Source: Proteromonas lacertae (lineage: Eukaryota > Sar > Bigyra > Opalinata > Proteromonadidae). From it: a DNA stretch of 64,000 nucleotides. The notes below the pieces were generated by a model. It was not told the origin of the DNA, did no database searches, and was given only the letters and a program-made list of their open reading frames with translations. This document shows positions 47,040-59,229 of this stretch, one piece after another. The translations under genes and the position numbers were made by a program. Numbering within the stretch: position 1 is the first letter of the stretch; every line of letters starts with the position of its first letter. The stretch spans positions 94,670 to 158,669 of the forward strand of contig NGBS01000594.1 of the NCBI GenBank assembly GCA_002245135.1, in the 5' to 3' direction.

Positions 47040-48203
47040 ATGTCCAGTGTCTGCCCTTCTGAAATTCATCAAAACACATTATACTCAGTAAGATATTATA
47101 TAGAATAATTGTCAATAGGGATCAGTAAATACTGCTTCTTTGTTGGTGTTATGGAATAAAATGACAAAAAAAGAAAGGAGTCAAATATGTACATTTCACA
47201 GTTCCTGTTTCCAATCACTATTGCATACATTGCTTATGAAAGAACATCTTTGTCACTCATGCTACAGTCGTGTGTTTGAAGTATTACACCACCCAACTCC
47301 TTTTATAAAGAGGTTGGTTATTATCACACCTGAGTCTATAACCTTTTTATATAGAAGATTAAGATTACAGGATTTAGGATGCATATTATCAAGAGCAGAT
47401 TCCATATATGATTTAGAATACTACTCAGATAAATGTCCAGAGTATTAATATATATATTTTAATATCTAATTTAATAGAATTGAGAATGATGATGCTTGTA
47501 ATGAATATATATTCGATGTAACAGCTATATTATTTAAACAAGGCCTTGATTATTTGTATAACTACGAAAACAATAAAAGTTTGGAAATGGAACAACAATT
47601 ATTGAAATCCCTTGAAGATGAAGAAAGAAAGAAGAATCGAAAAAATGAAATAAACCGTAAAAAGGCAGAGAAGAGAAAAATGAAGAAATTAAGGAGAAAG
47701 GAAATGAAAGAAATAAATATAAAAGAAGAAAATAATACAAATTCAAACAAATCACAATCAAATCAAAAGAAGAAAAATAAACAACAACAGAATAACAATA
47801 ACAATGAGAATAATAATAATAAAGCAGATGAAATAAATGATTTAAGTTCATCATCATCATCATCTTCTTCTTCATCATCATCATCAACAATATCTTCTAC
47901 TACATTAACAGATACAAATATAATACAGAAACAACAACAGAATTTGCAGGTTTTAACAACAGCAGACACAGCAAATAGCAGTATATTGTCTGAATCTTCT
48001 AATCCTGACGATATTACTACTTTACAAACACCTCCAGAAACAGAATCAGATGATGATATAGTTGACCCAGAAGTGGAATCATTTAAGATGTTATTACAGA
48101 ATATACACAAATCTGTATATATATTTTAGTTTTCTTTTATTATTATAATTAGAAAAGAGTAGTGAAGATAAAACCACCTGAAGTGGCGGTAGAACAACAA
48201 TGA
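47040..48203 (+). CDS. Cys/His-rich protein with charged coiled coil and poly-Ser tract
   Basis: Four exons: 47040-47087, 47119-47441, 47478-48114, 48153-48203; 352 aa. The N-terminal 120 residues hold a Cys/His cluster (CTFHSSCFQSLLHTLL, HLCHSCYSRVFEVL) that could bind zinc. A long Lys/Glu/Arg helix follows, then Asn-rich and poly-Ser runs and an acidic tail. The layout faintly recalls gametogenetin-binding protein 2, but I would not name it so. The region 46861-47039 before it holds only AT-rich sequence. Confidence 0.6.
47851..47891 (+). repeat. Poly-Ser (TCA/TCT)n tract
   Basis: About 14 consecutive Ser codons, mostly TCA, inside the Cys-rich coiled-coil gene. Trinucleotide repeat, in frame. 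Confidence 0.85.
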
Positions 48204-48333
48204 TTTTAAATTTTTTTAATGTTTTATTATGTTTTCTTAATGTTATTTTTTATTTGTAATTGTTGTAACAAAAAGTAATTTTGACGAAGAAAAGCTTGAA
48301 CAGAGCTTGTCATCTTTTGGATCTTTTTTTAAA

Positions 48334-49083
48334 ATGGGTAAAATTATTTACGCAGCTATTTGCAGAAGGTATAGTTTTGTTTCCATATACTTAGATCTGT
48401 TGTACTTTGTGATTGTACACTTGGCAAAAATGTTGGTGAGATAAATCAGATCAGTAGTGGTATTATTAGAGATATGAGACAAGAAGCAAATAATACCAAT
48501 AAAACATATCATTATAGTCAGTATTTTAATGTCTATGTTATTTTTATAGAGATATGGATTACCACGTTTATGCACGAGATGGAATATCGTATTTAGCATT
48601 AACTGATCGGGGCACAGCATTGAGAGTTGTTTATATATCTTTTTAAGACTTGTTTATTATGAATTTGTCTTTAATTCTATTTAGTCGTTTTTGCAGAGTG
48701 TTGCAAATTCATTCACAGCTATGTACCAAGGCCGTGCAAAGACAGCAGGTGCTTATGGAATGAAAGAATATACAAAACAATTAAAGAAAGAGATTGACAA
48801 AGCTAATGATCCAAGCAGCGATAATATATCTAATGTGCAAAACAAATTAGATGGCGTGAAAGGTAAAATGACAGAAAATATCGATCAAATTATGGCTAAT
48901 CATGAAAAAGTAGAAAATTTGGTAGATAAGAGTGATAATTTGTTAGTCACATCCAATCAGTTCAACAAAAGTGCAGGAGATTTGAAGTGTCAAATGTTGA
49001 AACAAAAGTGGAAGTTGATTTTGATCTTATTTATTATATTTGCTATTATCATTGCTATTATTATATGGCAAGTTGCTGGTTAA
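48334..49083 (+). CDS. Longin-type R-SNARE (VAMP7 family)
   Basis: Four exons: 48334-48368, 48395-48516, 48552-48625, 48685-49083; 209 aa. N-terminal longin domain (MGKIIYAAICRRSVVLCD, YHVYARDGISYLALTD, SFLQSVANSFTAMYQGRA). The SNARE helix starts VQNKLDGVKGKMTENIDQI, and a C-terminal membrane anchor follows. At the ionic zero layer, where R-SNAREs have Arg (AQRGERL in human VAMP7), this protein reads MANHEKV, giving Asn. It should act in endosome/lysosome-type fusion. Whether the changed zero layer matters is unknown. Confidence 0.88.
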
Positions 49084-49286
49084 TGATAGAATAATAATGA
49101 TATAATATATATATGTAATTATTATTGATTTCTTTTTTAATTAATCAAATTTTGTTTTTAGAAATACATATTATATTCATTACATATAACAATTTACAAT
49201 ATATATGTTTTTTTACTCATATCATTAAACAAACAAAAAAGGTAATACAATTGTTAAGGGGTTTTTTAAAATAGATTTCACTCTGT

Positions 49287-49983
49287 TTATACCTTGAAAC
49301 CACAAGTCTTTCTTCTGCCACGAGCTCTTTCGAATTTTCTACCTTCAGATCTGACACGTGGTCTGGTCTTTGAACCTGGAGTACCAGGTATACCAAAGTA
49401 TCTATTAGCAACACGAGCACTTCTTCTTCCTCTTAATAATACTGTATCACTACCAGTTGGAGCTTGTAATGCAAGTTGATCGAATGTTAATACTTTACCT
49501 CCAGCTTGTTCAATTCTTCTTTTAGCTTCAGTTGATACATGAAGAGCACAGATTGTGAGTTTTGGTACTTCGATTAATCTTTCATCATCAGTTACTCTTC
49601 CTACAATGACAGCAGTTTTGTTTTCACGACCAGTCATGGCTGTAGCAATTCTTCTTAAACCAAGTGGTGGGTTATTTATTCTTGAAGCGTATAATCTTTT
49701 TAAGACTAATTCTGGGAATTTAGCACTTGTTCTTCTGCTTAATACTCTGTAGATCTATAATTTGATAATAGAGAATAACAATGGATAAAATAAGTATTAA
49801 ATATGTATAATAAAAATAGTAATGAATTTATAAAACAATTTATACTTGGATAAGAAGTTGTTTGTAGGGATTGTTTGATACGGCATGCGTACGATGCTTG
49901 CTACCTACGTGTCTGCCTCCGGCGATAAGATCAATACCCTATAAATTAAAAATGATGTTTAAAGTGACTTATATGAATACCAT
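49287..49983 (-). CDS. RPL18: 60S ribosomal protein L18 (eL18)
   Basis: Three exons: 49981-49983, 49846-49938, 49287-49754; 187 aa, against 188 in human. The first coding exon is only the ATG. Splicing 42 nt gives [20 protein letters not shown]. Strong family blocks: [81 protein letters not shown]. Codon use is richer in G/C than its neighbours, as expected for a highly expressed gene. Confidence 0.96.
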
Positions 49984-50207
49984 TTATGAAAAATGTATAT
50001 TACCCCTTTTAATTCAATTGATTGGCTAATTTGTTCGGTTTCATGCAATGTCGGGTCTCAAGCTGAAATCAAGTTTTATGAAAAGTATTTTAGTTTTTTC
50101 TCATTAACTAAACACTTTTATATCATATAATTCACAGATTTTATTCATTGAATTATTATGAATGCATTTTAGCAGATAAACAAACGTAAATATAAAAAGA
50201 AATATAA

Positions 50208-53200
50208 TTAATGAGTAGTTTTAGAAGCCATACGAAGTAAATCGTTGATTCTAGCTTCATTCTTAGTAATAATTGCTTTTTGACTTAGTATTTTCTGTTT
50301 CTGTTCCTTAATTTGTTCATCAATATCAGTTATCTTTGATTGAATAGGTTTCAATAATTCTTCAGACTTTTTCTTTGCTTCTTCTAAAGATATCTTACTT
50401 CTCTTATATTCTTCATTCCATTGCAATAATTCTCTCTTCATAGTCTCTAAATCGTCTAATATAAAGTCCATGCATTTACCTAATGGAGCTGTACTTTGAC
50501 AAATCTTTTGTACGTTATCTCTAAGAGTATCGACTTGTAATACACCAGCTACTGCGTTTTTATCCTTATTTCTTCTGTGTTTACCTAATTTAATACCACT
50601 ACCACCACCTTCTTCACCATTCTCTTTATTATTATCTTTTTCATTCTTATCATCTAATTTACTCTCTTTCTTAGATTCATCTAATATATCCTTTGCAAAC
50701 TTTGTATGTTTTTCATTCTTATCAATAATAGTAGTTTTATTATCACCAACACCCATATTTCCACCAATCATATTGTTATCTTCTTCATCACTTTCTTCTT
50801 CTTTTTCAATTATTACACCAGCTGGTAAACCTCCTTCACTTCTGCCATCATTATCAGTAATATTGTCATACACCTTTGGTGGTCTCTTACGGATAGTACT
50901 AGAAGGACGAGCTATAATACGTGGTCCAAGATCTTCTTCATTTTGTACTTTTTGTTCATTATCGATTGTTGGTGGTGGGTTTGTACTAATTGTAGTAGAT
51001 GGTTGTCGACTTTGTTCAAATGGATTACTACTAGCTGGTTGTTGTGATGACGATGATGGTATATTGACAGGTTCTGGTGGAACAATAGCAGTATCTCCAC
51101 TTTCCATTCTTGATATTACACTGGTTGAATCTACATGATTAATTGCAGCTAAAGCTAAAGCTTGAAGGAACTTGTAATTATTTTCTGCTTCTTCTTTACC
51201 GGAGATTACTTTTACTACATTCCAATCGAATTGAATATGATATGTCATTGATACTAATGTCAACATCTTTGTTAAATATTTTGCTTTTTCTTCTTTATCT
51301 TCTGATTTACCTTCTTCTGATGTGTATAAGCCTTTTCCGTAGTTTGAATGTTCTATTATATTCTCAAATACTTTATTAAGGAAGGAATATGGTGGTCTAC
51401 CAAAGTGTTTTTCTTGGAATTTTGATGATAGTTTTGGATTAGCAACAGCTTCATCTACTAATAGTTTTGTTTTTTCAGCAGTTACTATTTATAATAATAA
51501 TAATAGAATTAATAATATATATATATATATATACATTCTAAGTTGGATATATCTGGTAAATTCTCTTTAGATTGTTGTTGTTGTTGTTGTTGAACTACTG
51601 GTTCTGAATGTTTTGTTTCTGTTTTTGTTTCTTCTATTGGATGTGATGGTGGTGCAGATGGAGCTGATGTTTCACCACTTTGATATGGTTTATCACCTGG
51701 TTTTTCACCTGCTAGTACTTTCTTTACTAATTCATTACTATTTACTTTGTTTATACAACAGTAACTTAATAGTTGTAAGAATTTGTAATTGGTTTCAGCT
51801 TCTTCTTTTCCTGCTAATACCTTCTCAACATTTATTGAAATTGCACCATAAACAAAACCAGTTAAATCAACTATCTTCTTCAAAAAGGATAGTTTTACTT
51901 CTTTATCTTCAATTGTTCCTTTTTCGGCATCACTAAATAAACCATCACCAAATCCACTTGAATTTACCATCGCTAATATTGATCGTTGTAAGAATGAGAA
52001 TGGAGGTCTACCAAAATGTTTCTCTTGAAATTTTGAAGATAATTTAGCATCATTAACAGCAGTTGTAACGATTTCTTGAGTTTTTGGAGCAGTTACTAAT
52101 TAAAATATATTAATAATAACATATATATACATTCCAATGAGTTTGGATCTACAGGTGGTAATACTGGACCACTTGATGGAGCAGAAGCAGATGGTTTTGG
52201 TTCTGAATGTTTTGCTTCAGCAGCTGGTTTTGGTTTTGGTTCAGATTTTGATTCACTTTTACTTTCACTTCCACCACTTGGAGCAGAAGCACCACCACCA
52301 CCTCCACTAGGTTTATCACCTGGTTTTTCACCAGCTAGTACTTTCTTTACTAATTCATTACTATTTACTTTGTTTATACAACAGTAACTTAATAGTTGTA
52401 AGAATTTGTAATTGGTTTCAGCTTCTTCTTTTCCTGCTAATACCTTCTCAACATTTATTGAAATTGCACCATAAACAAAACCAGTTAAATCAACTATCTT
52501 CTTCAAAAAGGATAGTTTTACTTCTTTATCTTCAATTGTTCCTTTTTCGGCATCACTAAATAAACCATCACCAAATCCACTTGAATTTACCATCGCTAAT
52601 ATTGATCGTTGTAAGAATGAGAATGGAGGTCTACCAAAATGTTTCTCTTGAAATTTTGATGATAATTTAGCGTCATTAACAGCAGTTGTAACGATTTCTT
52701 GAGTCTTTGCTGCAGTAACTATATAATATAAATAAATTGATTGTATAAATACGTTCTAGACTATTCGGATCGACTGGAAGTCCACCAGCTGAAGATGATG
52801 GTTTTGATTCTGAATGTTTTGCTTCAGCAGCTGGTTTTGGTTTTGGCTCGGATTTTGATTCACTTTTACTTTCATTTCCACCACTTCCTCCTCCTTCACT
52901 TGGAGTAGCTCCTGGTTTTTCACCTGCTAGTACTTTCTTTACTAATTCATTACTATTTACTTTGTTTATACAACAGTAACTTAATAGTTGTAAGAATTTG
53001 TAATTGGTTTCAGCTTCTTCTTTTCCTGCTAATACCTTCTCAACATTTATTGAAATTGCACCATAAACAAAACCAGTTAAATCAACTATCTTCTTCAAAA
53101 AGGATAGTTTTACTTCTTTATCTTCAATTGTTCCTTTTTCGGCATCACTAAATAAACCATCACCAAATCCACTTGAATTTACCATCGCTAATATTGATCG

Positions 53201-53384
53201 TTGTAAGAATGAGAATGGAGGTCTACCAAAATGTTTCTCTTGAAATTTTGATGATAATTTAGCGTCATTAACAGCAGTTGTAACGATTTCTTGAGTCTTT
53301 GCTGCAGTTACTAGATAATGATAGGCATAATATTAATTTAAATTTTATACATTCCAGACTATTGGGATCGACTGGTGGAGGCAT
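50208..53384 (-). CDS. IFT54: Intraflagellar transport protein IFT54 with four tandem NN-CH domains
   Basis: Five exons: 53351-53384, 52753-53310, 52131-52718, 51535-52095, 50208-51484; 1005 aa. Exon 1 codes MPPPVDPNSLE only. Exons 2-4 each hold one complete N-terminal calponin-homology-like unit (TAAKTQEIVTTAVND, HFGRPPFSFLQRSILAMV, DKEVKLSFLKKIVDLTG, YKFLQLLSYCCINKVNS, VLAGEKPG) plus an Ala/Ser/Lys/Pro/Glu linker ending in NSLE or a variant. Exon 5 starts with a fourth, diverged unit (HFGRPPYSFLNKVFENII). It then has Arg/Pro-rich linker (RPSSTIRKRPPK) and the family's C-terminal coiled coil (RDNVQKICQSTAPLGKCMDF...ITDIDEQIKEQKQKI). IFT54/TRAF3IP1 is an IFT-B subunit that binds tubulin and IFT20, and normally has one such domain. 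Confidence 0.93.
51650..53310 (-). repeat. Three near-identical exon repeats in IFT54
   Basis: Units of about 590 bp (53310-52719, 52718-52096 and 52095-51485, exon plus following intron). Roughly 400 bp in each is virtually identical at DNA level, and the linkers and introns differ. All introns are phase 1 at the same place, after the NSLE-type codons. The fourth unit is diverged. Confidence 0.9.
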
Positions 53385-53576
53385 TATAATTCTAAAAAAA
53401 ATGTAACAGCTTTTTAAAAAAACAAATTCGGTTATTAGACTGAAAATTTTGATACACCAGAATAATTTGAATTACAAAAATGTCATATAGTAGGTAAGTT
53501 GCTGTTATAATAACTCATTATCCTATTATAACTAATTTAAACAAAACTATATAATAATAACAATTAATCAGAATTA

Positions 53577-54490
53577 TTAGTCTTCTAATCCACTACTACT
53601 ACTATCATCATCTTCTTCCTCATCATCATCCTCATCTTCATCTTCATCTTCATCTTCATCATCTCCTTCTTCATTCAACTCATCAATATAATCCAACACA
53701 TCTGGATCATTATAAAGTGTTTCATCTTCATCATGTACCTTATTACTCCAATTTATAATCTGTTGTTTGGTAATAATGCTTTCTTCTTCAAGTATTCTCA
53801 ATACAACAGGAAAGAAATCCCTCATAGAACCATTCTCTTGATTCAAAAAATATATTTCACATAAATCAACAGTTTCAATCATCAGTGAATCAATATCCAT
53901 ACCAGTAATGAACTTTTTCAATAATTCACCATAATTCGATAGATTCTCTCTATATATTTGAGTAATTTTATCTTTCATCTCATCACTACCATCATACTTC
54001 AAATATTCTTCTTTAGGACACATATCTAACATCGCTGGAACTAATGCTTCAATTGCATTAATTAAAGACAAATTCTTTGACCTTAAAAACACATTTATTT
54101 CTAAATGAATATCTTTTATATCATGATCCTGCTTAATTCCATCTAATAAATAGTCTTTAATTTCTTCAGTGTAATGAACATCTTTTTCATCTTCATCATC
54201 TTCTCCATTATCATCATTTTCTATGAAATTTGTACATTTCTTCAATATATTAATATCCCAATTTGAATATAACGATTCTCTATTTTCTAATATTGATTGA
54301 GCAATGAAGGAATCGCTATTAGATGATGATATATTAGATTTTGCTTCAAATTTGTAATTTGTATAACATTTTTCATTGATTTTGTAACCTTTACCACCTT
54401 CACCAACTAAATTCTTATCAACTTCTGGAAATTGTGTATCTTTTGCTAATGGAAAAACATTTCCATCATAATCACAAATAGTAGGAGGAC

Positions 54491-54522
<32 letters not shown>

Positions 54523-55954
54523 TATATATATATATATATATATACATTATAGTGAATCTTAAATCATATAATCCCACACTATTCTTAAGGCAACATCCTG
54601 ATCCAATGATTGATCCATTCATTGTAGTGATTTCTTTACCTAAATTTACACTACTTCCTATTATACAATGTTTTAAATCACAATCTTCATTTATAGTACA
54701 TCCATTCCATATATAACTATTCTCTATTCTAACATTCTTACTAATTCTACAATTTGATCCAATTACACTATTTTTGATTATACAATTATCATCGATTGTT
54801 GTATTTGAACCTATTACACTTCTTTCAATGAGTGTATCGATTAAACTAATATTCACATTTTCATCTATATAATTACCATGACGGTATGTATAATTAGTTT
54901 TTCTTGTTATATTTCTATCAGGAATTATTGGATATAACCATCTACCTATTATTGATTGACTTGTCTTATCATATGTATAAGGAGACTATTAAATAAATAT
55001 ATATATATAAATATATATATGTACATTTATATCACCTAAATATATATTATTTGGTATAAATAAACTAAAATAAAAGTCTTTTTCAAAATCTCTATTTGCT
55101 ACTTCTTTACTTATATAATCACTTCTAAAATTATGATAGTCGAAATTATCACTAAATCGTACCAAAACCTTTGGTGAACAGATATATACATGACTATCGA
55201 TTAAATTGTAATTTATTTTGACACTACTGTGAGTTTCGTAAATCTCATTTTCTAATTCGATAAATCCTTTCTCAATTTCGTCATTATAATATACCATTTG
55301 ATTAGTTTCTTTATCATAACATACCACCAAGTCACTATTGATATCACGGTTGTGATTATGTAATTGATATTTGGAAAAACAGACTGTAATCATCTTTTCT
55401 ATCTTTTTACTTTCTAAACTGTTGTGATCTTTGATTGCATCTGCTAAATTGATATTTGTAATAACATCTCCATCTACTAATATGAAAGATGAATTTTTTG
55501 ATTCACCATTTTCATTATCATCGTTTTCATAAACTAATACGCCTAATTTGTCTAAATGGCGAAGGAAATCACCTGTAGATTTGGCATTATCTGGTTGTAT
55601 AAACTCTATTTTCATTTGATAGTCACTATATCATTATAAGATATAATAATACTCTTGATCATATAGATTATTTATATAATCTTTGATTAACTCATCAGCT
55701 CGACCTTTTCTCAAACACAGATATAAATTTGTTACACCGTTGGAAGAAAGCCATTCTAATATATATTCAATTACTGGAATATTCACCAATGGAAAAAGAC
55801 ACTACAAAAATTATAATATCTATAATACTTTTGGTCTTTCACAAGATAAAGGAATAAACTCCTTAGAAACAGTATCAGGGATATAAATTGCCTATGATTA
55901 TAGCAATAAAAGTATAAATACAGATAACTTGTGCTTCTTTTGCAAGATAGACAT
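53577..55954 (-). CDS. EIF2B5: Translation initiation factor eIF2B subunit epsilon
   Basis: Six exons: 55922-55954, 55829-55891, 55653-55801, 55025-55625, 54546-54985, 53577-54489; 732 aa, the usual size. N-terminal nucleotidyltransferase-like domain: AIYIPDTVSKEFIPLSCERP, FPLVNIPVIEYILEWL, STGDFLRHLD, FILVDGDVITN. Middle: left-handed beta-helix hexapeptide repeats (VIGSNTTIDDNCIIKNSVIG). C-terminal W2 HEAT domain with acidic tail, the GDP-exchange part that acts on eIF2 in the cytosol. Its start codon is 65 bp from the divergent XRN2 start. The first two introns (30 and 27 nt) are needed to reach an ATG. Confidence 0.93.
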
Positions 55955-56019
55955 GAAATTAAAAATTAATACAAAAATACACTTTCTTCAAACAAGTTTG
56001 TAATTCTCATTTTTAGAAA

Positions 56020-58408
56020 ATGGGAATTCCTGCATTATATAAGTGGTTATGTAATAAATATCCTAAAATCATAGAGCCTGTTAAAAGTAATACTGTTTTT
56101 GATGAAAATTCTTATGGTCTAAATGATCCAAATGGTTTTGATATTGATAATTTTTATATAGACACGAATGGGTATAATTGATAATATATATAAATATATA
56201 ATTATTGTATTATATAGATTAATACATCCAGTTTGTCATCCACAAGGAGTAGAACCACCAGAAACAGAAGAAGAGATGTATGAATTGATAATAAAACTGT
56301 TAAAAAGATTAATATTCATGATTCATCCAAATAATCTGATTTACATTGCCATAGATGGTGTTGCTCCAAGAGCAAAAATGAATCAACAAAGAATTCGTCG
56401 AGCCAATGCAGCTCGAGATGCAGAGATAGAAGAAAAAGCATCAAAAGAAATAATAGAAGAAATGAAAAAGAATGGTTTAAACCCTCCAGAATATAATAAG
56501 AAATGGGATAGTAATGCAATAACTCCAGGTACAAAATTTATGATAAATTTAAACAAGAGAATAAAAGAGTTTATAAGAAATGATTTAATGAAGAATGAGA
56601 AATTAAAGAATGTGAAAATAATATTTAACAGTAGTGAAGTAGTAGGAGAAGGTGAACATAAAATAATGAATTTTATTCGTCAACAAAGATTATATCCAAG
56701 TTATAATGCTAATACAAGTCACTGTGTTTATGGATTAGATGCAGATTTAATAATCTTATCATTAGCAACTCATGAAGTAAATATGAAAATATTGAGAGAA
56801 AATACCAATACTAGTGAAAATGATAGAATTCAATATAAAGACATAAATGACATAATATATAAAAGTTTATATGAAATATTAAATATCTCAACATTGAGAG
56901 AATATTTAGGAAGGATTGAGTTTAGTGCTAATGAATTTAAGAATTTAAATATTGAATTAAATTTTGAACATGTGATAGATGATTTTATATTCTTAATTAT
57001 GTTTGTAGGAAATGATTTTTTACCTCATATCCCAAGTATCAATATTCGAGAAGGTGCAATAGATGTGATGATATTATATTATAAGAAATATTTCAATGAA
57101 ATAGGTGGTTATTTAATGGAGAATAACAAATGTCAATTTGATAGAATCTCCAAATATTTGAAAGAATTAAGTAAGTTAGAACCAATAATATTTAAATTAC
57201 GATATGAAAATGGAAAGAGTTATGAAGAATATATATCAAAGAAAATGAATAATGAAATGGAAAACAAAAATGAACCAATAAAAAGATCTTTTAATAATAA
57301 TGATAATGACAATGAAAATGAACCAAATAAAAGAATATGTAATAATGCAGTATTATTAAATGATGGTGGTTATAATGATGAAGATAATTATAGATATAGT
57401 AAAATATTAAGAAAAGAAATATTTAATGAAGAAGAAGAAGAAATTGATATGAAAGAGGAAGATAAAATGGAAATAATTGAAGAAAAAGAAAGAGATATAA
57501 CAAAAGAATTATTTGTAAATGAAATCCATGAAAAATGTTATAATGAAAAGAAATTGGTATATGAAGATAAAGTTCATTTAGAAGAAGATGGTTATAAAGA
57601 AAGATATTATATAATAAAATTTGAATTGGAAAATGATGAAGATGTAGAAGTATTTAGTAAGAAAGTTTCAATGGAATATATGAAAGGAATAGAATGGATT
57701 ATTAATTATTATTATAATGGATGTATTAGTTGGAGTTGGTATTATCCTTATCATTATTCTCCATTTTTAAGTGATTTATGTTTAATTGATGAATGTAATT
57801 GGATATTTGATTTAAACAAACCATTTAGTAGTAATGAACAATTGATGAGTGTATTACCATCCAAAAGTTTAGAATTAGTTCCAAACTGTTATAGAGATTT
57901 AATGACAAATCCTAAATCTGCAATATTTCATTTTTATAGAAACGATTTTAAAATAGATCCAAATGGGAATTATCAACCATGGCTATATGTTAGTTTATTA
58001 CCAGCAATAGATGAAGAATTATTAATAAAGACATTAAAAAGTAAAGAAAATGAGCTAAGTGAAGAAGAAAAAGAAAGAAATAGAATAGGTGAAATAATGT
58101 TATATATATGTAATAAAAATGATGTATATGAAGTATTATTGAAATATGTTAAAGTAGATGAATATGTATTAATTCCAGATATTGGATTGAATGGTTTAAT
58201 AAAGAAAAGTGAAAATAATGAAAATAATAATAATAATAGTTATTTAGAAGTTTATTATAAATTAGAAGAACCATATAGAAAACATATTAATAGTTTATTA
58301 AGTAAAGCAATATTACCTAAAATGAAGTTGAATGAGAATGATAGTTATAGTAATATGTATATAAAGAAAGGAATAGTTTATAAATATGTATTAGAACATT
58401 TGAATTAA
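56020..58408 (+). CDS. XRN2: 5'-3' exoribonuclease, XRN2/Rat1 type
   Basis: Two exons, 56020-56171 and 56218-58408, with a 46-nt intron splitting the NGxIHP codons; 780 aa. Catalytic motifs: MGIPALYKWL, YIDTNGLIHPVCHP, AIDGVAPRAKMNQQRIRR, SSEVVGEGEHKIM, YGLDADLIILSLATHE, FVGNDFLPHIPSI. C-terminal core: WSWYYPYHYSPFLSDL and LMSVLPSKSLELVP. It lacks the XRN1 D1-D4 domains, so nuclear XRN2/Rat1 is the better fit. It is somewhat shorter than animal XRN2. The usual MD/MN at motif one is DTN (D-T-N-G). Confidence 0.94.
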
Positions 58409-59220
58409 AATATTGTTTATTGCTGTTGTAATTTGTTTGTTTAATAGATTTCTTTTAATAAAGAAATGTAGTTGAGATTAGGGTTGAGTTAAAATGATCA
58501 TTTACTTTTATAAATAAATACCCACATTCTCTTATTTCCCTTTTCCCTTTTCTCATCATCTTTATGTAAATATATAACAAAAATAACGAAATTTGATTTT
58601 TATCAAAATTTGGAACACGATAAGAATTTTCTAAGTGCTTTTTGTGACTTTAAATAGATTTTTCTCAATAACTATAAGGAATAAAATAGTAAAAATTTGT
58701 CAAACGATGTATCATGCTTTGAGCTTTATCATAGTATACTTAGTTTCATAATTACCTCTTTCATGTCATTCGTCTGTTTTTGATATGTTACATTATAATT
58801 GAATAACAACAAACATAAATAATAACATTGATATATTTTTATTTGATTTATATCATTTATTAGCTTTAAAAACTATAATACATCTCGAACTGTACTGATT
58901 TTAAATACCACGTATTTGGCTAATAGGGACTGAAATATGTTAATAAATTTTATACGTAATCACTACCTATATACGATATGTATAGTATAGGAGTATTCCA
59001 GAAAGGACGATATTAATTTTGACTAGGTAATTGAATGTAATCATGATATTATGTGATTTTTGATGTATGTGTGTGTAGTTAAATAGAGCCATATTGCTAT
59101 TTTTGACTAATTGCTTCTAATTAAGAAGATATCAAAATATTTTTCATATCAGCACTATATGCTGTATTATTATGTTAATCTGAATAGCTAAACCCCATAA
59201 ATACACTGTATAACATATAT
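58409..59220. other. Intergenic, AT-rich, no gene seen
   Basis: About 800 bp beyond the XRN2 stop without convincing coding frame or RNA gene. Confidence 0.45.
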
Positions 59221-59229
59221 TATAGATAA

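Noticed and set aside
50208-53384. IFT54 repeats as separate tandem genes or an assembly error
   Set aside because: Splice sites join all units in one frame, only the first unit has the MPPPVDPNSLE start exon, only the last has the coiled coil, and linkers and introns differ between units. Long reads would still be the final test.
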